This document shows positions 15,726-22,739 of a stretch of DNA of 26,407 bases, piece after piece. The notes beneath the pieces were generated by a model. It was not told the DNA's origin. It saw only the letters and a list, made by a program, of their open reading frames with translations, and ran no database searches. Each line of letters opens with the position of its first letter. Positions within the stretch are counted from its first letter, which is position 1. The stretch comes from DASUKL01 sp036278755 (GTDB lineage: Bacteria > Chloroflexota > Limnocylindria > Limnocylindrales > CSP1-4). The stretch is taken from positions 1-26,407 of the forward strand of contig DASUKL010000025.1 of NCBI GenBank assembly GCA_036278755.1. The letters are read 5' to 3'. The position numbers were made by a program, and so were the translations under genes.

Positions 15726-16699
15726 CGGATGGCCTCCTGGGCGCGGAAGCGGTTGATGTTGAAGATCATCACGGGGATGACCGTGAGCATGAGGATGATG
15801 GCCAGGACGCTGCCTCGACCGAAGTTGCCATTGGTGAACATCCAGGTGTACATGGCATTGGCGATGACCTGGGTGTCGAAGTTGCCATTGGTCATGACGT
15901 AGACGATGTCGAAGGCCTTGAGGGCCGTGATGATCATGACCGTGGCCACCACGGTGAGGGTGGGCAGCAAGAGGGGGAAGATGATGTTGCGGAAGACCTG
16001 CCACTCGTTCGCGCCGTCCACCCGCGCCGCCTCGAGGAGCTCGGTGCTGATGCCCTTCAGGGCGGCGGAGATGATGACCATGGCGAAGCCCGTCCAGACC
16101 CAGGCCGTGACGATGATCAGCATGACCGTGTTGAACTTGAACTCGCTGGTGGGCATGAAGGCGATCGGGGCCGCGCCGAGGGCGGTGACGATGGCGTTCA
16201 GGGTGCCCGTCTGGGCATGACCCGGAGGCTGGTAGGCGAACATGTACAGCCAGATGACGCTGGCCGCAGTGGCGCTGATGGCCAGGGGCAGGAAGATGAC
16301 GGATTTCGCGAACGACTCATACCGGACGCGGTCGACGAGGACGGCGATGAGGAGGCCCACGCCCACCGTGATGGCGGTCAGGAGGACGAGCCAGATGATG
16401 TTATTGACGAGGGAGCCGATCCCGTCGTCGGCCGAAAAGAACCAGGCGTAGTTGGCGAGCCCCACCCAGTTCTTGCCGAACTGGTCCTGGAAGCTGCTGA
16501 TCACCGTCCCGATCGTGGGGTAGATCAGGTAAAAGATGAGGAAGGCCAGGGCTGGGGCCAGCCAGAGCCAGGGACGGATGCGCGGTTTGAGCCGCTCGGG
16601 GAAGGCCCGCAGGACCTGCTCGGTGGCCAGGATGTAGCCGACCAGGACCGCCGGGATGCCGACCACCACGATGATCGCCGTCGGAAGGCGAGGATCCAT
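15722..16699 (-). CDS. aglF: Carbohydrate ABC transporter permease, AglF/MalF-like
   Basis: First membrane subunit (325 residues) of the sugar importer. Hydrophobic segments start at about residues 5-25 and 44-65. The region SVIFLPLAISATAASVIWLY, then AWVWTGFAMVIISAALKGI, and the EAA loop LLEAARVDGANEWQVFRNII resemble AglF of rhizobial alpha-glucoside systems. KAFDIVYVMTNGNFDTQVIANAMY follows, as usual for this class (split motif: KAFDIVYVMTNG, then MYTWMF). The ATG has GGAG 8 nt upstream. The gene is preceded by an 80-bp gap with a perfect palindrome and is followed by the coupled second permease. One early membrane segment precedes the usual N-terminus, as seen in several relatives. Confidence 0.9.
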   Translation of the reverse strand: MDPRLPTAIIVVVGIPAVLVGYILATEQVLRAFPERLKPRIRPWLWLAPALAFLIFYLIYPTIGTVISSFQDQFGKNWVGLANYAWFFSADDGIGSLVNNIIWLVLLTAITVGVGLLIAVLVDRVRYESFAKSVIFLPLAISATAASVIWLYMFAYQPPGHAQTGTLNAIVTALGAAPIAFMPTSEFKFNTVMLIIVTAWVWTGFAMVIISAALKGISTELLEAARVDGANEWQVFRNIIFPLLLPTLTVVATVMIITALKAFDIVYVMTNGNFDTQVIANAMYTWMFTNGNFGRGSVLAIILMLTVIPVMIFNINRFRAQEAIR

Positions 16700-16735
16700 C
16701 GACGAGTCTCCGCGTGCCTAGGGGGGAAGGGGCAG

Positions 16736-16773
16736 CAAGGGCGACGGGGCGCCATGGCGCCCCGTCGCCCTTG
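16736..16773 (-). repeat. 38-bp perfect palindrome between binding-protein and permease genes
   Basis: The left half (16736-16754) contains AAGGGCGACGGGGCGCCA and the right half is its exact complement, meeting at CCATGG. On the minus-strand transcript it begins 5 nt after the binding-protein stop. RNA from it would fold into a very stable hairpin. In sugar importers such a structure commonly lowers permease expression relative to the binding protein by protecting the upstream mRNA or stopping part of transcription. Confidence 0.85.
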
Positions 16774-16778
16774 AGGGG

Positions 16779-18149
16779 CTACTGCGAGTAGGCCGAGGCC
16801 TGCACGCTGTCGAGGTGACTGAGGATCGAGTCCAGCTGGTCCGGGCTCTTGATGTAGTTGACGAGCCCCTTGTAGAACTCGTTCTGCATCTCGGTCGGCA
16901 TCTGGTCGGAGGCGTCGAAGACGAACGACGACGCGTTGGCCAGGAGCGAGCCGAGGGCCTGGTTCATGGCGTTCGGGTAGTTGGCCACGCCCTTGTTGGC
17001 GGAGAGGAACTCGCCGCCCTGGACGAAGAGCTGCTGCGCCGGAGCGCTCACCAGGTACTTCATGAGCGACTGTGACTGCGGCGTGCTCTTGAACATGCCG
17101 AACAGGTCGCCTGCGCCTTCGACGGCACCCGCGTACTGGGCGTCGACGGAGGGGAAGGGGAAGAAGTTGTAGTCAGTGAGCTTCGTCTCCTTGGCGAACT
17201 GGCCAAGGCCGGTGATGAAGCTCGCCTGGTGGAGGAACAGGCAGCCGGGCGGGGTGGTGAAGAGGGGATCGCCAGCGTTGGCGAAGTTCGTGGTCAGGAT
17301 GGTGTTGGAGCCGCCGTAGCTGTTGGCTGCCATGTCGCCCAGCATCTGCCAGTCGGCCTTCATGCCCGGATCGGTCCACTTGACCTTGCCGGCCCACCAA
17401 TCGTTGTAGTAGTCAGGGCCCTGGGTATGGAGGACGAACGATTCGAGGACGTCGGTCGCGGGCCAGCCGGTCGCGGCTCCGGACTCGACGGTGAAGCACC
17501 ACGGGGCCGTGGCCTTGCTCTTGTTGCTGGTGATGAGGGTCTGGAGGTCGTCCCATGTCTTGGGGGCGCTGCTGGACAGGTCGCCCACGACCTTGGGGTC
17601 ATACCAGATCTGGCCCTTGGCGGAGACGTCAAGGAAGATGCCGACGATCTTGCCGTCGACGGTGCCCAGGTCGACCAGCGACTGGGGCGTCTGAGACTTG
17701 TAGGTGTCGACATCGAGGGCCGTGGAGAGGTCTTGCAGTTGACCGGCCTTGGCGAACTGGGCCATCTGGGCCGGGCCGGGGATGCCGGCCACGTCGGGCA
17801 GGGAGGCGCCGCCGGCGGCGATGGCGGTGGTCAGGACCGTCGGCTCGTCACGGGTCCCGGTGTAGTTGACCTTGACCCCGGTCTCATCCGCCCAGGGCTT
17901 GAGCATGGCCATGAACTGGTCCTGCTCGGTGCCGGTCCACTGGGCCAGCACGGTGACCGAGCCGCCGATCATCGTCGGCGCGGCCGAGGTAGACGAGCTG
18001 GCTCCGCTCGACGAGCTGGCTCCGCTCGACGAGCTCGCCGACTCGGTGGGGCTGGTCGATGGACCCGTGGAACCGCAGGCCGCGGCGACGATCGCGAGGG
18101 CCGCCCCGAGCGTCAGCAGGCGCCCGGGTGAGCTTCTCATCATTGGCAT
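16779..18149 (-). CDS. aglE: AglE-like alpha-glucoside-binding lipoprotein
   Basis: Extracellular solute-binding lipoprotein (456 residues) of the ABC importer. It has a basic start, a hydrophobic stretch and the lipobox-like VAAAC (Cys25), then a Ser/Thr/Pro-rich linker (about 27-55). The mature domain starts GSVTVLAQWTG. Several blocks are characteristic of the AglE branch: PDVAGIPGPAQMAQFA, then PWCFTVESGAATGWPATDV, then GPDYYNDWW, and PPGCLFLHQASF with the second Cys. The two Cys in PWCF and PPGCLF probably form the disulfide typical of this branch. Known AglE proteins bind sucrose, maltose and trehalose; the exact ligand here is inferred. The ATG has a GAGGAGGAG Shine-Dalgarno 9 nt upstream; further Met codons at positions 3 and 4 are possible starts. 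Below it lies the strong palindrome. Confidence 0.88.
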   Translation of the reverse strand: MPMMRSSPGRLLTLGAALAIVAAACGSTGPSTSPTESASSSSGASSSSGASSSTSAAPTMIGGSVTVLAQWTGTEQDQFMAMLKPWADETGVKVNYTGTRDEPTVLTTAIAAGGASLPDVAGIPGPAQMAQFAKAGQLQDLSTALDVDTYKSQTPQSLVDLGTVDGKIVGIFLDVSAKGQIWYDPKVVGDLSSSAPKTWDDLQTLITSNKSKATAPWCFTVESGAATGWPATDVLESFVLHTQGPDYYNDWWAGKVKWTDPGMKADWQMLGDMAANSYGGSNTILTTNFANAGDPLFTTPPGCLFLHQASFITGLGQFAKETKLTDYNFFPFPSVDAQYAGAVEGAGDLFGMFKSTPQSQSLMKYLVSAPAQQLFVQGGEFLSANKGVANYPNAMNQALGSLLANASSFVFDASDQMPTEMQNEFYKGLVNYIKSPDQLDSILSHLDSVQASAYSQ

Positions 18150-18167
18150 CGCTGGATACTCCTCCTC

Positions 18168-18185
18168 TGCCGCCCTGGGGCGGCA
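18168..18185 (-). repeat. 8-bp dyad in the leader of the binding-protein gene
   Basis: TGCCGCCC and GGGCGGCA are separated by TG, just upstream of the Shine-Dalgarno. It may be an operator or a hairpin that affects initiation. It does not resemble the LacI-type site at 19386. Confidence 0.35.
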
Positions 18186-18258
18186 TACATCGATCGCCCC
18201 GACGGTGCTCGCCGGGGGGTTGCAGATTCGGCCCCGGGGGCCGTCGGGTCGCTCCGCG

Positions 18259-19326
18259 TCACCTCCCCATCAATGCTGCGGCCGGGGCTGGCGCGACGGT
18301 CGGCCGGATGGCCGAGCCGCGAACCACGAGCCGCGTGGCCAGGACGGTCCGCGCCGGGACCGTGAGGGCTGCCAATCGATCGAGCAGGACCCGAGCGGCC
18401 TGGGCACCCAGGTCGCGGGCCGGGAGCCGCACCGTCGTGAGCGGCGGGTCGACGTAGGCCGCCAATGGGATGTCGTCGAAGCCGACCACCGAGATGTCGC
18501 GGGGCACGCCGCGGCCGGATTCGCGGAGCGCGGCGATGGCTCCCAGGGCCACGCTGTCGCCGGCCACGAAGGCGGCGGTGAAGTCGACGCCCCGGCCCAG
18601 CAGCTCGGCCATGGCCCGGCCGCCGCTGGGCGGATCGAAGTCGCCGATGGCCTCGAGGCGGGGGTCGTGGGGGATGCCGGCCGCGCTGAGGGCGGCACGG
18701 TACCCGTCGAGGCGCTCGCGAGCCGAGGTGTAGCCCAGCGGGGCGTTGGTGATGCAGGCGATCTGCCGATGCCCGAGGGCGATGAGGTGATCGACCGCCT
18801 GGCGAGCACCGGCCCCGTTGTCGACGTCGACGCTGGGCAGGGCGCTGCCCGGCAGGGAGCCGTGGACCACGATGGGCAACTCTTCGATGGTCGGGTCGTC
18901 CAGCCCGTCGAGCCGTTCGTCCTCGACCCGGGGGCCGGAGATGACGAGGCCGTCCACCTCACCCGAACGGAGGAGGTCGAGGACCAGGCCCGGCTCGGCC
19001 GCAAGGGGGGCGACCTGGACGCGATAGCCGGCCGCGCGGGCCGTGTCGGTCAGGCCGCGTAGCGTCTCGGGCAGGAGGGGATCCATGGCTACCTGCTCGG
19101 CGCTCCGGCGCAGGACGAGGGCCAGGGTGCGAGTCGCGCCCTCGGCCAGCTGGCGGGCCGGGCCATGGGCCCGGTAGCCGAGCTGCTCGGCCGCTTCCAG
19201 GACGCGAGCCCGGGTAGCGGCGCCGATGCGCGCCTCGGCCCGCTCGTTGAGGACGAACGACACCGTCGTGCGTGAGACGCCGGCCAGCCGGGCCACGTCA
19301 GCGCTGGTGGCGCGTCGGTTGGTCAT
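18259..19326 (-). CDS. LacI family transcriptional regulator of the sugar importer
   Basis: DNA-binding repressor or activator of 355 residues. The N-terminal helix-turn-helix reads ATSADVARLAGVSRTTVSFV (about 6-25), followed by the hinge helix region YRAHGPARQLAEG. The periplasmic-binding-like effector domain runs from about 65 to 340, with TRTLALVLRR, the DGLVISGPR strand, ALGHRQIACITN and ISVVGFDDIPLAAYVDPPLTTV, the last being a LacI-family hallmark. It is the first gene of the importer locus, 109 bp before the binding-protein gene, so sugar-dependent control of that operon is very likely. Its own promoter carries a LacI-type dyad, so it is probably autoregulated. GAGGGAG lies 11 nt before the ATG. 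Confidence 0.92.
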   Translation of the reverse strand: MTNRRATSADVARLAGVSRTTVSFVLNERAEARIGAATRARVLEAAEQLGYRAHGPARQLAEGATRTLALVLRRSAEQVAMDPLLPETLRGLTDTARAAGYRVQVAPLAAEPGLVLDLLRSGEVDGLVISGPRVEDERLDGLDDPTIEELPIVVHGSLPGSALPSVDVDNGAGARQAVDHLIALGHRQIACITNAPLGYTSARERLDGYRAALSAAGIPHDPRLEAIGDFDPPSGGRAMAELLGRGVDFTAAFVAGDSVALGAIAALRESGRGVPRDISVVGFDDIPLAAYVDPPLTTVRLPARDLGAQAARVLLDRLAALTVPARTVLATRLVVRGSAIRPTVAPAPAAALMGR

Positions 19327-19385
19327 CCTGCGATGGACTCCCTCACAGGCCTCGCTGCGGTCGGGTCCACGGGGCCGGGACCCCC

Positions 19386-19401
19386 GCTAACGCGAGTTAG
19401 C
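19386..19401 (-). promoter_or_regulatory. LacI-type operator at the start of the importer locus
   Basis: GCTAAC and GTTAGC flank GCGA, a dyad with a central CG step as is usual for LacI-family sites. It lies a few bases downstream of the predicted transcription start, a repressing position. Confidence 0.6.
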
Positions 19402-19410
19402 AGTAACGCC

Positions 19411-19440
19411 AGCAAACCACACGCCGCGCGGCGCTGTCAA
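19411..19440 (-). promoter_or_regulatory. Promoter of the LacI regulator and importer locus
   Basis: Minus strand: consensus TTGACA (19440-19435), 18-bp spacer, TTTGCT (19416-19411). The -10 is weak but the -35 is perfect. Predicted start near 19404, next to the dyad at 19386-19401. Confidence 0.55.
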
Positions 19441-19560
19441 GGTCCCGGGGCCGGGTTCGAGGCGGGCCGCCGACCGGGCGTCGGAAGGCCCGCGGCGGCT
19501 ACCATGGCCGGCGAGCCCAGGGGCCGCCAGCCCGGGCCGGACGCGAAGAGGTAGCTGCCC

Positions 19561-19824
19561 ATGCCCCTGCAGATGGATTGGCTCGGCTGGCTGATCGTGG
19601 GCCTCCTGGCCGGCGCCCTCTCGGGTGCCGTCGTGCCCGGCCGGACGGCCCGCGGATGCCTGCCCAACATCCTGGTCGGCATCCTGGGCGGTTTCGTCGG
19701 CGGGGCCATCGCCTCGGCGCTCGACCTGGGCCGCGTCCAGGGCTTCGTGGCGGCGGTCATCGTGGCCTTCGTCGGGGCGGTCCTGGTGCGCTATCTGCTG
19801 GAGCTCCTCGACCACCGACGCTGA
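19561..19824 (+). CDS. GlsB/YeaQ/YmgE family small membrane protein
   Basis: An 87-residue protein with three hydrophobic segments. The family pattern is clear: WLGWLIVGLLAGALSG, PGRTARGCLPNILVGILGGF, then VAAVIVAFVGAVLVRYLLEL. Family members (transglycosylase-associated protein family, despite the name) are small inner-membrane proteins linked to general stress; the biochemical role is unknown. AAGAGG lies 9 nt before the ATG, and an in-frame ATG at 19573 is an alternative. A TACCAT box at 19500-19505 may be its -10. It is transcribed divergently from the LacI gene and its end abuts the convergent unknown gene with no gap, so read-through antisense transcription is possible. Confidence 0.85.
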   Translation: MPLQMDWLGWLIVGLLAGALSGAVVPGRTARGCLPNILVGILGGFVGGAIASALDLGRVQGFVAAVIVAFVGAVLVRYLLELLDHRR

Positions 19825-20367
19825 TCAGCCAGCGGCGTCCTCGCTGGCCGCGAGCGGCAGGCGCAGGCGCCACAGGGGCCCGGGCCTGCGGCGGGGCGGA
19901 CCCATGGTCAGGACCACATCCAGCCAGGCGGTGCCGGGCGGTGGCGGGGGTTGGAGGAGCAGCTCGCCGGTGAGCCGCTCGGAGTCGCCCTCGCTGGCGC
20001 CGGGCACGATGGTGTAGCGGGCGCCGGCGGGGTCTGTGGCCAGACCCTCGGGTAAGGGCAGCGGGGCCCGCCCCGGCCGCAGGCCGGGCGGCATCCAGGG
20101 CGGTTCGAGGCTGAACGTCAGCCGGGCCCCGTAGGCGCTGACGCTCAGGCGGCTGATCGTGAGCCGATGGCCATCGGCCACGGCCGCGCGGTCCAGCGGC
20201 ACATCCCGCAGCGGGTCGGCGAGAGCCACGAGCTCCCAGGAGACCGGCGGCCGGGGCGGACGCTCCGGCCCGCCCGGGCGGCCTGCCAGCGGTCGGCGAG
20301 CGCCCCCGACCATGCCCCGGCCCGTGACTGACACGGGCCGGGGGAGGCGAACGCGCAGGGCGCTCAT
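19825..20367 (-). CDS. Unknown protein, second gene of a two-gene unit
   Basis: 180 residues, no recognised family. It starts at an ATG overlapping the TGA of the upstream secreted-protein gene (ATGA), so the two are coupled. The sequence alternates hydrophobic and polar residues in strand-like stretches such as HRLTISRLSVSAYGARLTFS and AWLDVVLTMG. Pro/Arg-rich loops (about 20-55 and 98-115) and a short Pro run (LLLQPPPPPG) separate them. This suggests a beta-sandwich, perhaps Ig-like. No signal peptide or membrane segment is apparent. It ends in LWRLRLPLAAS. A partner of the upstream secreted protein or a cytoplasmic factor for it are both possible; nothing decides this. Confidence 0.65.
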   Translation of the reverse strand: MSALRVRLPRPVSVTGRGMVGGARRPLAGRPGGPERPPRPPVSWELVALADPLRDVPLDRAAVADGHRLTISRLSVSAYGARLTFSLEPPWMPPGLRPGRAPLPLPEGLATDPAGARYTIVPGASEGDSERLTGELLLQPPPPPGTAWLDVVLTMGPPRRRPGPLWRLRLPLAASEDAAG

Positions 20368-20855
20368 GGGGCGATGTTCTCCGCTGCGGTCACCATGTGG
20401 AGCAGACCGCTGCTGTACGTCCAGCCCCAGTTGAAGGTGCGAACGCGGTAGCGCAGGCCGCGCTTCAGGCCGCTGATCCGGAAGTAGCCGAGGACGGGGA
20501 TGCTCCAGGCACCGGGCCCGACCTTGCTGCTCCGATTGAGGAACTTCCCGCCCGACCACTCCCAGCAGATGATGATCTCCAGGACGCAGACGTCGAGGTA
20601 GTTGTCCATCTGCTGACGGTACACGGTGCCGATGCAGAACTGGTACGACTGGGCCTGGAGGGCACCGGGGCCGGCGGGGATGACATGGGTCACGCCGGCA
20701 CAGACGTCCCCCAGCGAGGCGGGGGCAGCCCTGGCGGCCGGTGCCGGAGCGCGACCTGCGGCGGCCACGGCCGGCGCGCCGGGCACGATGAGCACGAGAC
20801 TCAGGGCCAGGGCGACGAGCAGCTGGCGCCGACAGGCGCCCATACGAGCGACCAT
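20364..20855 (-). CDS. Unknown secreted protein with four cysteines
   Basis: 163 residues with a clear signal peptide: basic start MVARMGACRRQ, hydrophobic core (about 12-30), then an Ala-rich cleavage region. The mature part has four Cys (DVCAGV, FCIG, DVCVLE, IICWEW), enough for two disulfides, and strand-rich aromatic stretches such as YRVRTFNWGWTYSSG. I recognise no family. The ATG has a GGAGGA Shine-Dalgarno close upstream; a second ATG four codons in is possible. It is coupled to the downstream unknown gene. Upstream are two hairpins and a helically phased array of TCGAC elements, so expression is probably under a dedicated regulator. Confidence 0.7.
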   Translation of the reverse strand: MVARMGACRRQLLVALALSLVLIVPGAPAVAAAGRAPAPAARAAPASLGDVCAGVTHVIPAGPGALQAQSYQFCIGTVYRQQMDNYLDVCVLEIIICWEWSGGKFLNRSSKVGPGAWSIPVLGYFRISGLKRGLRYRVRTFNWGWTYSSGLLHMVTAAENIAP

Positions 20856-20874
20856 GGATTCCTCCTGCGATCTG

Positions 20875-20890
20875 CCCGGGGGATCCCGGG
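20875..20890 (-). repeat. Hairpin close to the secreted-protein ribosome binding site
   Basis: CCCGGG, GGAT, CCCGGG: a 6-bp stem with a 4-nt loop in the leader, about 20 nt from the ATG. It could affect initiation. Confidence 0.4.
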
Positions 20891-20907
20891 TGCAGGAGGA
20901 GGCTAGG

Positions 20908-20929
20908 AAGAGCCTCTTGGCGGGCTCTT
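20908..20929 (-). repeat. Leader inverted repeat before the secreted-protein gene
   Basis: AAGAGCC (20908-20914) pairs with GGCTCTT (20923-20929) around 8 nt. Outer GGCT (20901-20904) and AGCC (20930-20933) can extend the stem across a bulge. It lies between the TCGAC array and the gene; it may be an attenuator, or a regulator dyad. Confidence 0.45.
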
Positions 20930-20938
20930 AGCCCCGGA

Positions 20939-21020
20939 TCGACGTTCGGTCGACGGGCGGATGACCGCCGCTTGGCACCGGATCGACGCGGGATCGACGC
21001 GGGGTCGACGGACCATCGAC
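20939..21020 (-). promoter_or_regulatory. Array of TCGAC elements phased at 11 bp
   Basis: TCGAC begins at 20939, 20950, 20983, 20994, 21005 and 21016. The steps are 11, 33, 11, 11 and 11, so all lie on one 11-bp register with two degenerate slots (20961 ATGAC, 20972 TTGGC). Flanks are often GGA/GG before and G after. Tandem sites at 11-bp spacing are known for OmpR-type winged-helix regulators such as SARPs and PhoP. It sits 84-165 bp upstream of the secreted-protein start. Confidence 0.6.
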
Positions 21021-21069
21021 CGGCAGTCCTCAGCGGCCGGCCAGCGCCGTCCGTGGGCGGCGGAACCGC

Positions 21070-21483
21070 TCAGTGCGCCGCCGAATGCGGCAGGACCCGC
21101 CATCGCGGCCGGGTCGGTGCTGATGCCTGGCCGTCGGCCGCGACGATCGGAGGCGGGGGCCCATGCCGCGCTGCCCCGGATGCCGGAGGCTCGCGCAAGG
21201 CGACTTCGGGTCGATAGAGGTAGCGGCTCTCGATGGTCCCTCCGGGCTCGGCCCATGGACCCAGCCGCGCCCGCAGCCGCTCCAGGGGAGGTAGGGGCCG
21301 CCAGGTCAGGGCGCAGACGAAATAGCCCTGGGCCGCGCGGCGGTCCTCCTCGAGCCGCTGGCAGTGCAGCAGGCCCGCCATGGTGCGCTCGGTCACCGTG
21401 CTATGGGTAAGCGTCTCGTCCCACGCCGCAGCGCGCCCCACCTCGACGGCAGCGGCCTCCCGCGCCCCCGAACGACCAGCCAA
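21070..21483 (-). CDS. Hypothetical protein
   Basis: 137 residues from a TTG at 21483; an internal GTG or the ATG of MAGLLHCQRLEEDRR are alternative starts. I recognise no family. The middle (MAGLLHCQRLEEDRR, GYFVCALTWRPLPPLERL, IESRYLYRP) looks like real protein, with strong G/C bias at third codon positions. The last 40 residues are Pro/Ala/Arg-rich and lose that bias, so the true end may be affected by a frameshift or the tail may be disordered. No Shine-Dalgarno is evident; TACCGT on the minus strand (21530-21525) may be a -10. It lies upstream of the TCGAC array in the same orientation as the two unknown genes. Confidence 0.4.
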   Translation of the reverse strand: MAGRSGAREAAAVEVGRAAAWDETLTHSTVTERTMAGLLHCQRLEEDRRAAQGYFVCALTWRPLPPLERLRARLGPWAEPGGTIESRYLYRPEVALREPPASGAARHGPPPPIVAADGQASAPTRPRWRVLPHSAAH

Positions 21484-21644
21484 TACGCTCGTTGGACCTC
21501 GCGACTCCCCCGATCTGGGAGCCTACGGTAGCCGGCGGTCGTCCGGCTCACCATCGCCCGAACAGGCCATGCCCAGGGGTACGGGCGGCCCATCGGAGGA
21601 TCGATCGGTCCCCGGACCCTTTGGCCGTCTACGGATCATGGACC

Positions 21645-21695
21645 CCCGGATGGCCGGGATCCACGGACGGCCGGGACACACGGACGCCCGGCCGG
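21645..21695. repeat. Three imperfect 17-bp tandem repeats
   Basis: Copies at 21645-21661, 21662-21678 and 21679-21695 share the core CGGAnGGCCGGG with changes. They lie in the 245-bp gap between the hypothetical gene and the end of dhaK, and overlap the hairpin there. Confidence 0.55.
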
Positions 21696-21715
21696 ATCGA
21701 GCCCGACCGGGCGTC
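21683..21715 (-). terminator. Hairpin after dhaK
   Basis: GACGCCCGG (21683-21691) pairs with CCGGGCGTC (21707-21715) around a 15-nt loop, 13 nt after the dhaK stop on the minus strand. No U-tract. Likely end of the ketose operon. Confidence 0.45.
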
Positions 21716-21728
21716 AGGGATGCCGGGG

Positions 21729-22724
21729 CTAGAAGACCCGGTAGGCGATCTCGGCGGGGGCCAGCAGGAGGCCCTTCAGCTCCTCGTCCACCTTGAGCAG
21801 GGAGATGTGCGCGCCGGCCATCTCCAGCGACGTGCAGTACTCGTTGACGTAGCTGCGGAAGACCTTGATGCCCTTGTCGGCCAGCTTCTTGTGGGCGATG
21901 CCGTAGAGCAGGTAGAGCTCGCTGATCGGCGTGCCGCCCAGGCCGTTGACCATGAGGGCGACCTCGTCGCCGGACTGGAAGGGCAGGTCGGGCACGATCG
22001 CGTCGAGCAGGATGTCGACGACCTCGTTGGCCGAGACGATCTTGGCCCGCTGCCGGCCCGGCTCGCCATGGATGCCGATGCCGATCTCCATCTCGTCGTC
22101 GCCGATCTCGAAGAGCGGCGTGCCGCGTACCGGCGGGGTGCAGGAGCTGAGGGCGATGCCCATCGTCCGGACGTTGGCGATGACCTTCTCGCCGACCGTG
22201 ACGCAGTCCTCGAGCGTACCGCCCTGATCGGCCTTGGCGGCCACGCACTTGATGACGAAGAAGTTGCCGGCCACGCCGCGGCGGCCGACGGTCCAGGTGG
22301 AGTCCTTGACCGCCACGTCGTCGTTGACGAGCAGGTAACCGATCTTCTGGCCCTCGGCCTCCTGGATCTCCTTGGCCATCTCCCAGGCCGTCCGGTCGCC
22401 GGTGTAGTTGTTGACGATGTACAGGACGCCGGCGGGGGTGTCCATGAGCTTCGAGGTCTCGGTCACGAACTCGACCGGCGGCCCGGCGAAGACGTCGCCC
22501 GGACAGGCCGCGTCGAGCATGCCGGGTCCGACGATCATGGTGTGGGCCGGCTCATGGCCGGAGCCTGAGCCCTGGATGATCGAGACCCGGTCCGGCTTGG
22601 GCATGTCGGCCCGGTAGATGAGGTTGTACTTGGGCTCGTACTTGAGGCTGCCGCCGCTGGCCAGGGCGACTCCCTCGAGGAACTCGTGGACATAGTCCTT
22701 GGGATCGTTGACGAACTTCTTCAC
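21729..22724 (-). CDS. dhaK: Dihydroxyacetone kinase subunit DhaK (ketose-binding)
   Basis: Substrate-binding subunit (331 residues) of a DAK-family kinase; known members bind the ketone covalently through a His. That residue is present in GIGIHGEPG (H219), together with GSGSGHEPAH (H57) and YTGD (D110). The segment after HEPAH reads TMIVGPGML and then FAGPPVEFV, whereas classical DhaK proteins commonly have G-F/Y-VG-GML and F-SP. The pocket may therefore suit a ketose other than dihydroxyacetone (inference). The GTG at 22724 has AGGAGG 8 nt upstream. It lies 15 bp after dhaL and is the last gene of the operon. No DhaM or PTS gene is present, so phosphate should come from ATP bound by DhaL. 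Confidence 0.88.
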   Translation of the reverse strand: MKKFVNDPKDYVHEFLEGVALASGGSLKYEPKYNLIYRADMPKPDRVSIIQGSGSGHEPAHTMIVGPGMLDAACPGDVFAGPPVEFVTETSKLMDTPAGVLYIVNNYTGDRTAWEMAKEIQEAEGQKIGYLLVNDDVAVKDSTWTVGRRGVAGNFFVIKCVAAKADQGGTLEDCVTVGEKVIANVRTMGIALSSCTPPVRGTPLFEIGDDEMEIGIGIHGEPGRQRAKIVSANEVVDILLDAIVPDLPFQSGDEVALMVNGLGGTPISELYLLYGIAHKKLADKGIKVFRSYVNEYCTSLEMAGAHISLLKVDEELKGLLLAPAEIAYRVF

Positions 22725-22739
22725 GCCGGATGCCTCCTG

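Noticed and set aside
15726..16004. N-terminal extension of the second permease
   Set aside because: Out-of-frame read of the first permease gene; the ATGA junction at 15725 is the natural start.
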